64,000 nt of DNA from Corydoras sp. C115 (Eukaryota > Chordata > Actinopteri > Siluriformes > Callichthyidae): NCBI GenBank assembly GCA_019802505.1, contig JAFMOC010000051.1, positions 192,501-256,500 on the forward strand, given 5' to 3'. The translations under genes were made by a program, and so were the position numbers. Numbering within the stretch: position 1 is the first letter of the stretch; each line of letters opens with the position of its first letter. The notes below the pieces were generated by a model. That model was not told where the DNA came from. It saw only the letters and a program-made list of their open reading frames with translations, and made no database searches. This document shows positions 1 to 10,079 of the stretch, piece after piece.

Positions 1-556
1 CGCTAGGGATTCCCGGTTCGAATCCCCATCTGGGTGGAGTTTCCATGTTCTCCCCGTGTCTGCGTGGGTTTCCTCCGGGTTCCTCCCACAGTCCAAAAAC
101 ATGGATCAAGTTAATTGAGTTCTCTAAATTGCCCCATATAGAGTGTATTGGAGTGTGTGAGTGTGTACCCAGCGATGGACTGGCGCCCTGTCCTGGGTGC
201 CTAAAATGTTCTCCCCTGGATGGGCATGGGGAACCCCACCGCGACCCTAATAGAGGATAAAGCAGGAGATAATGAATGTGTGAGTGAGTTTTGCCCAGCG
301 ATGGATTGGCGCCCTGTCCTGGGTCTATCTGCCCAGCGCCCGAGACTCTCTCCCCTGGATGGGCATGGGGAACCCCACCGCGACCCTAATAGAGGATAAA
401 GCAGGAGATAATGAATGTGTGAGTGAGTTTTGCCCAGCGATGGATTGGCGCCCTGTCCTGGGTCTATCTGCCCAGCGCCCGAGACTCTCTCCCCTGGATG
501 GGCATGGGGAACCCCACCGCGACCCTAATAGAGGATAAAGCGGGAGAGAATGAATG
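1..556 (+). mobile_element. V-SINE copy, cut by window edge, with tripled 3' tail
   Basis: Young V-SINE entering at the left edge inside its tRNA-like head (B box GGTTCGAATCC at about 16-26). The 3' half is then repeated: 278-416 and 417-555 are near-identical 139-bp units, each running from the GTGTGAGTGAG segment through the GATAAAGC tail. The copy therefore has three tail modules in a row. It ends in a short TGAATGAAT tail. Confidence 0.9.
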
Positions 557-1408
557 AATTTATTGATAAACTTGTCACACGTATCACATCAATATTCTTT
601 TCAATATCATTCCACCTTCTGAAATCAGTTCGGCTAAATATCTATTTACACTGAACATATTATTACAAAAGGGAGACAGAAAAAATTATTCAAGATTCAT
701 GAAAAAAAAAAAAAATAATAATCTTTAAAATTCTGAATCTGAAAGACCCAGAGGATGTTTCTAAAAAGTTAGAGCAGATGATAAAACGAGAGAGACTGAT
801 TGCCATAAGGGAAGAACCTGCTGCACTGCAGTCCTGAACATTCTTCTTTAAATCTGCTTAAACCCTTCCTTTTTCTAAACGACTTAACATTTCACCTTTC
901 AACATTCCTATTTTCCTTTTTAAACATACAACATGCTTTCAACAAGCAAATCCTATAAATATCCTAAAATAATGCTGAAGGTCCTGATGAGAACATTACA
1001 TTATTCTAGCAGAATCTTTTATCAAAAAATCGTCCATAACTCTTAAATTTACTCCTTTAACAGCACATTGTGATTGCAGTTACAGTTGTAGACCATTTGT
1101 TTTTAGACCCCTTTTACTATGATCTCTAATTACCATTGCAGTGTTATTTAGGTGGTGGATGATTCTCAGCATGATTGTGTTGTACTAGTGTGATGCTGTG
1201 GATCAGACACACCAGTTTTGTTATCTCAGAGTGAGTGATAAATCTCAACATCACATTACATGTGAATATAAATATAAAAACAGAATGTATTATTCTTGGC
1301 TTTAGAGAGACTTCCGTAGGTTCCGGTATCACTGTAAGAATACAAGCTGCTGTGAATGGACTCGACGTTTGCAGATGAGTGATGACAGTTTGCAGTCCAT
1401 CTCTTTTC
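557..1408. other. A/T-rich flank beyond the C1orf115-like stop codon
   Basis: No exon is recognised. The part nearest 1408 is probably the 3' UTR of the minus-strand gene, but I see no convincing polyadenylation signal. A fragment of the unclassified interspersed repeat described at 1946-2820 lies at about 1139-1240 (GGTGGATGATTCTCAGC type). Confidence 0.4.
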
Positions 1409-3762
1409 TTATCTGAACTCAGGCGTCATCATTGCAGTTGGACAGAATGGTGTGGAGTATCCTATAGCCAGATTGTGTAGCCCCAACATCAGACACTTCC
1501 AGCTGTACCGCAGGGCTTTTCTCATGTTCTACAAAAACAAATATTTATGAATATAATTTATCCAGTTTTAAAACACATTTAAAATTCATTCATTCATTAT
1601 CTCCCGCTTTATCCTCTATTAGGGTCGCGGTGGGGTTCCCCATGCCCATCCAGGGAAGAACGTCTCAGGGGCTGGGCAGACACACCCAGGACAGGGCGCC
1701 AACCCACCGCTGGGCACACACCCACTCACACAGACACACTCTATATGGGGCAATTTTTGAGAATTCAATTGACTTGATCCATGTTTTTGGACTGTGGGAG
1801 GAAACTGGAGAACCCGGAGGAAACCCACGCGGACACGGGGAGAACATGGAAACTCCACTCAGATGGGGATTCGAACCGGGAATCCCTAGCGCTGAGAGGC
1901 GAACGTGCTGACCACTAAGCCACCGTGCCGCCCACATTTAAAATTAAATCACCAATTACACTCAGTGGTCACTTTATTAGATACACATCTAGCTTTAAGA
2001 GTTTACAGCCAGTGCATATTGTAGTTCTACAATCAGAGACTGTGATGTGTTTATCTGCCCACTTAGTCATTTGCGGTGAGGAGGTGCAGCAGTATGATAC
2101 AGTGGACAGTGTGAGATGTGTGAACAGTGTTTAAAAATATCCAGCAGCACTGCAGTGTTTAATCCACTTGTATCACAACACAACACACAGTAACACACCA
2201 CACCATGTGTTATCACTAGGGGTGAGCTGCAATATTCGCTGATTCGACGATTCGATTCGGAGAACCATAGTCGACTATGAACCTCATAGCCGAATGTACC
2301 ATTTTGACCACATGGGGGTGCCCATGGCTGCTGCTAAGCATTAGTTTTTACATGAAATGTCTTTGTTTTCGTTATATATATAGCCCTTTGTCAAATAAAA
2401 TCCTAATTTCTGTTAATATATATTTTTAAATGATGTGTGCGCTTTAACCCATTTACGGTGCTCTAGAAAAACAAGTAAAAAATATTTAAAAAAAAAAAAT
2501 CTTTTTTAAAAACCACGCTTATAGCGCCATCTTGTGGTGAAATTCTTACTATAGGGAAAATCTGACGAATCAGATTCGACTATGAAAATCCTTAGTTGAA
2601 GACACCCCTAGTTATCACAGAGCTAAGATCACCACCACCTAAATATACCATCTGATCTGTGGTGGTCCAGAGCTTCAGTGAACTAAAGTGACAGAATATA
2701 GAAAAACAAACAAATTATAGTAACAGTAGATCTACAAAGTACATTTATATGATAAATATAGCTGATGAGTAAAGAAACAAGGAGGTGTAGATAAAAATCT
2801 AATGGCCTGTGAGTGTAACAGTAATCTGTCTATAGATATTAAAGCAAATTCAAAAATCCAGAAGAGAAAAGGATTTTTTTTCTCAGGGGTTGCTCAGTCA
2901 GTCACAAACAGGAAGCACATCACCACATCCCAAACAGTCGTTTCCGTCTTTTCACAATAGCGTCTCTGCATGGGGTTCAGATACACCTCTTCCTCTTTCA
3001 AAAATGTATACTAAGCTACCCATCAAGCAAAAACTCTTTTCATTGTAATGCACAAATGTAAACACCAACATGTTCAGATAAGCAGATTTCTTGGACAAGA
3101 AAAAGCCACAAACGCGCCAAAATTTTGCAGAATGACTTTCCACAAAAGCGAAAGCTGTCAGAGGTCATTAAAACCTTCTGTGAGTGGAATAGGTAGATAA
3201 TAGGCCAATACTTTTGTCTATATACTGCCCGTCTCCTGATCAGTTCTTTATACTTGCTTTATGCAAAGGGAACTGAGCGCCGACCTCTTTTGAATCAATT
3301 TTTTTTTTAAAATAACAATCAGATTATTTATACCATTTCCATTCTAATCAATGATTAAATAAAACATGGATAAACTGACCTCTGAATACCTTAACTGACC
3401 AACTCTGCTCTCCAACATAATATAAATACACAGAAACATCATTTCACTTTATTTAATATAACATCCTGCTGAACTTTGAGATGTACCTTTTTGTATTTCT
3501 TATACTTCTCCTTCTTCTTTGTTTTTCTTTTCTCTCTGGCTTGCTCCCGACTCTCAAGCTCTTGCTCTTGTAGAGGTACATAGTTTTTGGGCCAGAGCAA
3601 ACGCTGGTATCGGCTCTCGTTCTGTTCTTCTTCTAGCGGCTCCACGAGAGGTTTGGGCTTCATCCTGGTCTGCAGCTGAATCCACTGTGATTTTTCCTGC
3701 TGGGAGTTTTGTACTGCGCCGGAGCGTGAAGTGGGAGGGTTTACTGAGATTTGGCTTCGCAT
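1409..3762 (-). CDS. C1orf115: C1orf115 (RDD1)-family small protein, two exons
   Basis: Two minus-strand exons: 3762-3487 (92 codons from the first ATG) and 1528-1409 (39 codons plus TAA), joined by donor AAG|GTACAT and acceptor TTTTTGTAG|AAC, both in phase 0. The predicted protein has 131 residues; human C1orf115 has about 142. Exon 1 carries LLWPKNYVPL and then a strongly basic run ending KYKKYKK. Exon 2 begins NMRKALRYSWKCLMLGL and continues to a YSTPF motif. This order (a Y-x-P-L motif, a Lys/Arg run, N-x-x-K, a short hydrophobic stretch, YSxPF) matches my memory of C1orf115. The human protein is reported to affect ABCB1-linked drug response. The frame is open upstream to about 3835, so an upstream start is possible. 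The 1.96-kb intron holds a V-SINE and a hAT-like MITE. I infer the family from motif order without an alignment. Confidence 0.62.
1587..1932 (-). mobile_element. V-SINE, full length, with perfect 13-bp TSD
   Basis: TSD CACATTTAAAATT at 1574-1586 and 1933-1945. It lies in the intron of the C1orf115-like gene. The right flank, 1933-2001, recurs identically beside another SINE at 10011-10079. Confidence 0.93.
1946..2820. repeat. Unclassified fish interspersed repeat, split by a MITE
   Basis: Begins with an end-like motif CACTCAGTGGTCACTTTATT. It continues with CACACAGTAACACACCACAC and a GTGGTGGTCC segment. The same modules recur at 22480-22695, 33396-33640, 35210-35370, 37090-37320, 49040-49335, 55860-56215 and 59100-59327. 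The MITE at 2217-2610 interrupts this copy, so the copy is older than the MITE. It is probably a non-autonomous DNA transposon; superfamily not determined. Confidence 0.5.
2217..2610 (+). mobile_element. hAT-like MITE (TAGGGGTG ends), copy 1
   Basis: 394 bp with terminal inverted repeats TAGGGGTG/CACCCCTA and a perfect 8-bp TSD GTTATCAC at 2209-2216 and 2611-2618. Eight-base TSDs are typical of the hAT superfamily. Subterminal inverted segments (GATTCGACTATG-like near both ends) suggest a fold-back element. It lies in the C1orf115-like intron. Confidence 0.85.
2821..3486. other. Remainder of the C1orf115-like intron
   Basis: No exon is seen. A short Tc1/mariner end fragment (CCAATACTTTTGTCTATATA) lies near 3208-3227. 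The rest is A/T-rich and unrecognised. Confidence 0.4.
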
Positions 3763-3765
3763 ACA

Positions 3766-3865
3766 ATGTACAAGGGTTTTCCTGACTTTAGTTTCGGATG
3801 GGAACACAGGAATGCAGAAGCACTTACATTTGTGTTAAAACTTTAAAGAGTTATAAGTTTATAGG
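3766..3865 (-). promoter_or_regulatory. Possible core promoter of the C1orf115-like gene
   Basis: On the minus strand a TATA-like stretch (CTATAAAC) at about 3857-3864 lies roughly 95 bases before the chosen ATG. A LINE fragment begins immediately upstream at about 3866, so the native upstream promoter may have been displaced. This is inference from sequence alone. Confidence 0.25.
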
Positions 3866-4247
3866 TCGCGAACACAAGCGGCCGAAATGGGTTTTCTACG
3901 CAGGGTGGCTGGGCTCTCCCTTAGAGACGGGGTGAGAAGCTCGGTCATCCGGGAGAGACTCGAAAGGATCCGCATCGAAAGGAGCCAGTTGAGGTGGTTG
4001 GGGCATCTGGTAAGGATGCCTCCTGGGCGCCTTCCTAGGGAGGTGTTCCAGGCAAGTCCACCTGGGAGGAGACCCCGGGGAAGACCCAGGACACACTGGA
4101 GGGATTATATCTCTCAGCTGGTCTGGGAACGTCTCGGGGTTCCCCCGGTCGATATAGTGGAGGTGGCTGGGGCGAGGGAGGTCTCCCTACTTTGGTTGCT
4201 GCCCCTGCGACCCGACCCCCGGACAAGCGGAAGATAATGGATGGATG
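3866..4247 (+). mobile_element. 3' end of a non-LTR retrotransposon (LINE)
   Basis: An open frame at 3887-4237 encodes the C-terminus of a LINE reverse-transcriptase polyprotein: LRWLGHLVRMPPGRLPREVF, then GRRPRGRPRTHWRDYISQL and VWERLGVPP. About 10 residues seem to be missing before IERSQLRW compared with the usual fish element. The 3' end reads AAGCGGAAGATAATGGATGG, the same terminal motif seen in several SINE copies here. The element is 5'-truncated, as is normal for LINEs. I recognise the protein type but cannot assign the clade without a search. Confidence 0.8.
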
Positions 4248-4756
4248 TCATTTCATTATCATCATATAAGAGCCACCTTCAGCCCACATTAAGTTTGCCA
4301 GCAGAATCATATCATAGCCACGGGTGGCTCACATCCTTCATCTAAGATGCTGCACTCCCAGGTGTTGAAGGGAGAGCAGCAACGCACCTGCTGGAGGTCT
4401 GAGCATGGGCTAATGAAATTATATACATAAATCGTGACATAAGAACAGAAGTTACGTCAAAGAAATGGTGCCAGACTGAAGTCAGTATTTATGTATTTAC
4501 AAAGTAACAAAAAAAAAAAAAAGACATATACAAAGACAAACTGAGGCGGGACAGAGACAGGAGGGAAATCATTGTTCCACTGGCATCAGATCATCTGATC
4601 AGAGTGACTTTTCTACACTACGCTATAATATCAGTTTGAATCTGAGTGTGCAAAATGGCTGTGTTTCATATGCAGTCAGGAAACTGCAGTATGAATACCC
4701 CCCCCTCTCTCTCTGCCCTGTGGTTCAGATATGTACATACAGTAGTGCTCATGGTT
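4248..4756. other. Between the LINE fragment and the ARMC1-family stop codon
   Basis: Probably the 3' UTR and 3' flank of the ARMC1-family gene. It contains a poly-A run near 4509-4522 and a C/CT-rich patch near 4699-4715. No AATAAA on the minus strand is evident, so the 3' end is unplaced. Confidence 0.35.
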
Positions 4757-6600
4757 TCACCAGTAGAAAGTTTTTGTAAGAAAACTGGCCGCTGAGCTCA
4801 ACCAGCTCCCGCTGGCATCCTGTTTGGCAGCAGTGCGGGACACTGCACGGTCCAACTCCTTTTCTGGACTCTCCTCCTCTGGCAGATAATCTGGCAGGTG
4901 GTGATTCTCCTCGATTTGCGCATCTGTTGTACTTAGAGGGACAAGGATCTGTATGGGAAATCAGTTTATTAGGCGCGAACATGTTTGAAATGTTCCGATA
5001 TTATTGTTTGGTTCTCGGTTGGAACTTGTTTTGATGGTTACAACGCTCACCTCCTCGCCGCTGTCGTTCTTCATACCTGCTGAGCTGAAAGCACTTTAGT
5101 GGCAGCAATGGCTGATGCGAGGCTCTACAGAGAACAGAGGACGTATTATTTTTAAACCAACACACAACACGACCCCAAAAATATCCAATAATAAGGTTTG
5201 TGGGTTGTACCTCAGTGGACAGGTCTGCTCGAACACGCACTGTGCATCGCTTCAGTGCCATCTGGAACGTAAAGCTGATCACTCCTTTAACCTTCAGAAG
5301 AGCCTCCTCACACACGCCTCGCTCGTTCTGCATTCACATATCGAACAAAAACTTTACCAACACAGGAATACCCAAACAAAACAACATCATGACGTGCACA
5401 AGCAACTGTTTCACTGTGCATGCTGTGATCTCAATTAATATTAGGGGTGTATTCAACTACAGATTTTTTCGAATAGTCGAATCAGTTAAAATTTCACCAC
5501 AAGATGGCGCTATAAGCATAGTTTTTAAAAAAGATTTTTTTTTATATATTTTACTTGTTTTTCTAAAAGAAAACCTTTTTTTTTGTTTTTCTTTTTTTTC
5601 TAGAAATTATGATGATTTTATTTGACAAAAGGCTATATATATAAAACGAAAACAAAGACATTTCATGTAAAAACTAATGCTTAGCAGCAGCCATGGGCAC
5701 CCCCTTGTGGTCAAAATGGTACATTCGACTATGAGGTTCATAGTCGACTACGGTTCTCCGAATCGAATCGTCGAATCAGCGAATATTGCAGCTCACCTCT
5801 AACTAATATTAATGTTACTAATAACAAAGCGTTTTTTATTAACAGACGTACGTTCCCATCCAAACCCTGTATGTGTAACGTCACAGTTTTAGCCTTTTTG
5901 TTAGAATTGTTGATGAAGAACTGAGCCTTGTTCCTCTCATCTGTTGCACAGGCGTTCTGATGGGTTCAGTTCTCACCGGAGTGCTCAGTATCTCATACAC
6001 CTCTTTAGCGAGTTCTGTAATGTCATTACTCAATTCAGTCCTGTACAAAAAAAAAAAAAAACAGAGACTCCAATCAGATCAGAGTAAATTGGAAGGTTTT
6101 GAGAATTCATCAGGACTGAAACTCACTTTTCAATAAGCATCTCCAGGCTCACCATCATACCCAACTCAGTCTTCATAGGACTGACATTCTGGGATGATTC
6201 TGCCAGGTATCTAAGAGTCTGAGTGAGAATATGGCGTTAGCAACACTACATACATTAACTTTTTTTAGACCATCTAAATGATTTAAGAATCATGCACGCA
6301 AAAACACATTCCCCAAGAAAGACTGAAATAATGATACAATTACACTTAAACTTAAATTGAAACCAGGAGGTGACACGTTAAGTATGAATGGCATCAAGCA
6401 GTTTTTTTTTAAAATCACATCGTACCATTAAAATCAAACATTTATACCTGCAGAGTGGTAAAAACTACTTGAGGATCTTTGTGGTCCAAGAATAACACCA
6501 GACCAGGTAAGCAGCCCTCATCTTTGGCAATGGTCTCCCGGTTTTGAGGCTCGGAGGCCAGGTCCCGCAACTGGGTCACGACGGACAGTGCATCCATCAT
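4757..6600 (-). CDS. armc1l: ARMC1-family protein (probably the ARMC1-like paralogue), six coding exons
   Basis: Coding exons on the minus strand: 6600-6448, 6218-6127, 6040-5852, 5327-5211, 5124-5051 and 4948-4757, all with GT-AG borders. The product is about 272 residues (human ARMC1 has 282). It opens MMDALSVVTQLRDLASEP, followed by GCLPGLVLFLDH and TLRYLAESS (armadillo region). The second half has KTVTLHIQGLDG, then CEEALLKVKGVISFTFQMAL, which resembles an HMA-like fold without its CxxC. The tail GSWLSSAASFLTKTFYW suits membrane association. ARMC1 acts at mitochondria and is reported to work with MTFR proteins and MIRO. Two exons are frame-disrupted: one base is missing near 5932-5938 (before NKAQFFINN) and one near 5073-5076 (after SAQQV). 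The N-terminus differs from human ARMC1 and the partner is MTFR2, so I favour the ARMC1-like paralogue; plain ARMC1 is the alternative. Confidence 0.87.
5442..5801 (-). mobile_element. hAT-like MITE, copy 2
   Basis: About 360 bp in the ARMC1-family intron between exons ending at 5852 and starting at 5327, in opposite orientation to copy 1. Ends are TAGGGGTG and CACCTCTA. The TSD is imperfect, ATTAATAT at 5434-5441 against ACTAATAT at 5802-5809, which suggests some age. Confidence 0.8.
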
Positions 6601-6718
6601 CTTACTGATTAACTGCTGCATGAGAAACAGAATAAGGTCATTGTGGAACACACTCCTACCTTAACTTATTTTTTCAAAAGGTACACCCTGAATCCTTCAA
6701 CCAAGTGAGAATACTCCT

Positions 6719-6762
6719 AAGTCTTTTGGATAAAGGCTTCTGCTAAATGACCAAATGTAAGG
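6719..6762 (+). repeat. 3' tail of another tRNA-type SINE
   Basis: Short fragment with the GGATAAAGGCTTCTGCTAAA motif, a diverged form of the common fish SINE tail GGATAAAAGCGTCTGCTAAA, which is seen intact at about 46270. Confidence 0.5.
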
Positions 6763-6962
6763 ATCACCACTGACTTGTGTTATTCTCTCATTTGTAAATT
6801 GCTTTCAAAATAATCAATTCAAAACCAAATTGCTTGTGTGTGGAACATATTTGGCCAAATAAATCAGATTCTGAACTTCAAATAAAGACCAAGAGAGACT
6901 TCAGTGCATGATTTATTAGTTTATTCAGCGCATTTCTTTAATTAATCAGAACTGATATCCAT

Positions 6963-7300
6963 CTTAATGGTCAGTACGTTCTCCTCTCAGCGCTAGGGAT
7001 TCCCGGTTCGAATCCCCATCTGGGTGGAGTTTCCATGTTCTCCCCGTGTCCGCGTGGGTTTCCTCCGGGTTCTCCGGTTTCCTCACACAGTCCAAAAACA
7101 TGGATCAAGTCAATTGAGTTCTCTAAATTGCCCCATATAGAGTGTATCTGTGTGAGTGAGTGGGTGCCCAGCGATGGATTGGCGCCCTGCCCTGGGTCTC
7201 TCTGCCCAGCACCTGAGACGTTCTCCCCTGGATGGGCATGGGGAACCCCACCGCGACCCTAATAGAGGATAAAGCGGGAGACAATGAATGAATGAATGAA
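6963..7300 (+). mobile_element. V-SINE, head-truncated, first of a tandem pair
   Basis: It begins inside the A-box region (CTTAATGGTCAGTACG). TSD TGATATCCAT at 6953-6962 and 7301-7310. It lies in intron 1 of the ARMC1-family gene. Confidence 0.9.
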
Positions 7301-7313
7301 TGATATCCATTAT

Positions 7314-7635
7314 GGCGGCACGGTGGCTTAGCACGTTCGCCGCTCAGCGCTAGGGATTCCCGGTTCGAATCCCCATCTGGGTGGAGTTTCCATGTTCTCC
7401 CTGTGTCCGAGTGGGTTTCCTCCGGGTTCTCTGGTTTCCTCACACAGTCCAAAAATATGGATCAAGTTAATTGAGTTCTCTAAATTGCCCCATATAGAGT
7501 GTGTGCCCAGCGATGGATTGGCGCCCTGTCCTGGGTCTATCTGCCCAGCGCCCGAGATGTTCTCCCCTGGATGGGCATGTGGAACCCCACCGCGACCCTA
7601 ATAGAGGATAAAGCGGGAGATAATGAATGAATGAA
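7314..7635 (+). mobile_element. V-SINE, second of the tandem pair
   Basis: Near full length, with a short deletion in the A box and loss of the GTGTGAGTGAG spacer. It is followed by a third copy of the same TSD, TGATATCCAT at 7636-7645. Its sequence differs from the first copy, so this is not a simple recent duplication. Confidence 0.9.
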
Positions 7636-7861
7636 TGATATCCATCATCATGTCTGAGTGGATCAGACACAGACGTGCTGCTGCTGCTGGGGATTTTAAA
7701 CACTGTGATTGTTTACTAAAGTATACAACTAAAGTATTCCACTCCCCAAACTAAAGTCAGCGTGATAATTATTTGCAAAAAATCTTATGAATTAAATTAT
7801 TATAAAAAATATTATGACTTTTTACGTTGACAGCATCGTCACATAAAACGTCTGCGTGCAC

Positions 7862-8400
7862 ATTTAGAATAGAATAGAATAGAATAGAATTCAACTTTAT
7901 TGTCATTGCTCAATATGAACAACGAAATACAGTTTGCATCCATCCAGAAGTGCTATTGCAGATATATAAATATATCAGTGGTAAGCCTACAGATGTGAAT
8001 GTACAGATTATAATAGAAATAAAATATACAGCTATGATGTCAGACTAGTGGAATATCAGATGTGAATATCGATTATAAATATGAAATATCAGCTATATGT
8101 ACAGACTAGGGAATATACAGATGTGAATATACAGATTATAAATATGAAATATACAGCTATGATGTACAGACTAGTGGAATATACAGATGTAATGTACATA
8201 TTATAATATGAAATATACAGCTATGAACATATATATATGAATATGAATATATATATATATATATACACTGAGTGGTACAGATAATGAAAATAACTAAATA
8301 TTGTGGATGTTGTATGAGTCCATATATTATTGATGTGAGTCAATATGGTCCGGAAATCAGGAGGCAGAGTTCAGGAGTGTGACAGCTGTTTCTTCAATAT
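7862..8400. repeat. LINE-like relic with (AGAAT)n start and 66-bp tandem units
   Basis: AGAATAGAATAG repeats at about 7867-7890 lead into a TTCAACTTTATTGTCATTG segment of a type frequent in fish LINE-derived repeats. From about 8000 to 8226 there are roughly 3.5 degenerate units of 66 bp (ACAGATTATAAATATGAAAT ... GTACAGACTAGTGG). A GGAAATCAGGAGGCAGAGTT segment follows near 8352-8371. The LINE assignment is from memory of related repeats. Confidence 0.5.
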
Positions 8401-8486
8401 ATATATTCTTCAATTTCTTCAATATGTTGAGCGGAACGTATTCAAACGGGATGTAAATTCGGTGTGAGCCTCTTGAAAGAGAACAT

Positions 8487-8833
8487 TCATTCATTATCTC
8501 CCGCTTTATCCTCTATTAGGGTCGCGGTGGGGTTCCCCATGCCCATCCAGGGGAGAGCGTCTCGGGCGCTGGGCAGATAGACCCAGGACAGGGCGCCAAT
8601 CCATCGCTGGACACACACTCACTCACACAGACACACTCTACATGGGGCAATTTTTTTGAGAACTCAATTGACTCGATCCATGTTTTTGGACCGTGGGAGG
8701 AAAGCGGAGAACCCGGAGGAGACCCACGCGGACACGGGGAGAACATGGAAACTCCACCCAGATGGGGATTCGAACCGGGAATCCCTAGCGCTGAGAGGAG
8801 AACGTGCTAAACCACTAAGCCACCGTGCCGCCC
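8487..8833 (-). mobile_element. V-SINE with perfect 12-bp TSD
   Basis: TSD GAAAGAGAACAT at 8475-8486 and 8834-8845. It ends about 0.2 kb from the non-coding first exon of the ARMC1-family gene. Confidence 0.93.
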
Positions 8834-9048
8834 GAAAGAGAACATGACGAATTTAAAAATGACACCGTTATGCTAAACGCTAACTACGTTAGCCGAGCGC
8901 GAGACTTGGAGAGAAATCGAATATTTTTTTAAACCGAAACAGCTAACTTCACTTCAACGCGAGTCCGTTTGAACTCTACACTCGTTTACTAATGACATAA
9001 ATCAGCCGAGTTGATTTAATTACAAAAATTGTTTTGTGAAACACTTAC

Positions 9049-9150
9049 CGCCACGCGCTCAGGCAGCGTCACCGACCGCAATTACGAATCTCGCACTCAT
9101 TTTCGCCTCGCGCCATTCGTCGGCAAGTTGTTTCCACCGAGCAAGACGGC
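9049..9150 (-). other. Putative non-coding first exon of the ARMC1-family gene
   Basis: On the minus strand a strong donor GCG|GTAAGTG lies at 9049/9048 in GC-rich sequence. This leaves a 5' UTR exon that would splice to the acceptor TCATGCAG at about 6616, just before the ATG at 6600. The upstream boundary is a guess. ARMC1-family genes commonly have a separate 5' UTR exon. Confidence 0.5.
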
Positions 9151-9264
9151 GCGATGGGATTGGCCGAGAGCCGGCGGCGTCGGACTTGTGCCGTGCAATC
9201 AACGGCGCGTTTGCTTAAAGCAGCTTTATTTGAGTTCGCCGCATAGCAGCGATGTGATGTTAAG
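9050..9264. promoter_or_regulatory. CpG-rich divergent promoter shared by the ARMC1-family gene and MTFR2
   Basis: A local island of CpG and GC in an otherwise A/T-rich window, without interspersed repeats. It contains an inverted CCAAT (GATTGGCC near 9159), an E2F-like TTTTCGCC and CGCGCCATTCG, and a GCGCGATGGG stretch. It separates the minus-strand donor at 9049 from a plus-strand donor TTAAG|GTACTG at 9264. The promoter call is inferred from composition and head-to-head geometry; the motif readings are by eye. Confidence 0.6.
9170..9264 (+). other. Putative non-coding first exon of MTFR2
   Basis: A GC-rich leader ending TTAAG|GTACTG at 9264/9265. The next exon begins after TTTTGCAG at 10863. 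The 5' boundary is not visible from sequence. Intron 1 would be about 1.6 kb and filled mostly by the SINE cluster. Confidence 0.45.
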
Positions 9265-9652
9265 GTACTGTGTGTGTGTGTGTGTGGGTGTTTTTTTTTT
9301 GTTTTTCGGTTGTATTTTATGCATTTTATTTGTACGATTTAAACTTGTCGGCGGTTACTTTGTCTCGGTATGTGTTTCGTGATGTTAACGTCGCAGTGCG
9401 GTCTAATCTGAAACACGCGTTAGTTACAATGACGTGCGGGTCACCGTGCGCCGTACAGCTAAATACATCAGTGGAATATTGTGGGATGCGGTGGGTTAAA
9501 AACATGGATATGCGTAAAATAAGACAGAAACAGTTATCGGCAGAGTGTAATCGAGCTGTTCAGATGGATGGAATGTAAAAGTTGATGATATATGCAACTT
9601 TATGGAACACTGTTATGACGTGCACGTTGCACGTTGACCGTACACTGGGACT

Positions 9653-10010
9653 CATTCATTCATTCACTCATTCATTATCTCCCGCTTTATCCTCTATTAG
9701 GTTCGCGGTGGGGTTCCCCATGCCCATCCAGGGGAGAACGTTTCGGGCGCTGGGCGGATAGACCCAGGACAGGGCGCCAATCCATCGCTGGGCACACACT
9801 CACTCACACAGACACACTCTATATGGGGCAATTTGGAGAATTCAATTGACTTGATCCATGTTTTTGGACTGTGGGAGGAAACCGGAGAACCCGGAGGAAA
9901 CCCACGCGGACACGGGGAGAACGTGGAAACTCCACCCAGATGGGGATTCGAACCGGGAACCCCTAGCGCTGAGAGGAGAACGTGCTAAACCACTAAGCCA
10001 CCGTGCCGCC
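9653..10010 (-). mobile_element. V-SINE A of the chimeric cluster
   Basis: Full length. Left TSD TACACTGGGACT at 9641-9652. The matching sequence is not at its own right end but at 10765-10776, beyond two more SINE pieces. Its right flank, 10011-10079, is copied from 1933-2001. Confidence 0.9.
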
Positions 10011-10079
10011 CACATTTAAAATTAAATCACCAATTACACTCAGTGGTCACTTTATTAGATACACATCTAGCTTTAAGAG
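10011..10079. repeat. 69-bp segment identical to 1933-2001
   Basis: Identical over 69 bases to the flank of the intronic SINE at 1587-1932, including that insertion's 13-bp TSD. It is bounded on the left by a SINE head and on the right by the interior of another SINE. Confidence 0.9.

Noticed and set aside
5852..6040. A tiny extra intron to explain the frame change in this exon
   Set aside because: The only GT...AG pair that would fit is about 20-36 bases, too short for a vertebrate intron.
4757..6600. Calling the ARMC1-family gene a pseudogene
   Set aside because: Introns, splice sites and all conserved blocks are intact, and the neighbouring gene shows the same kind of one-base loss, so consensus error is likelier.
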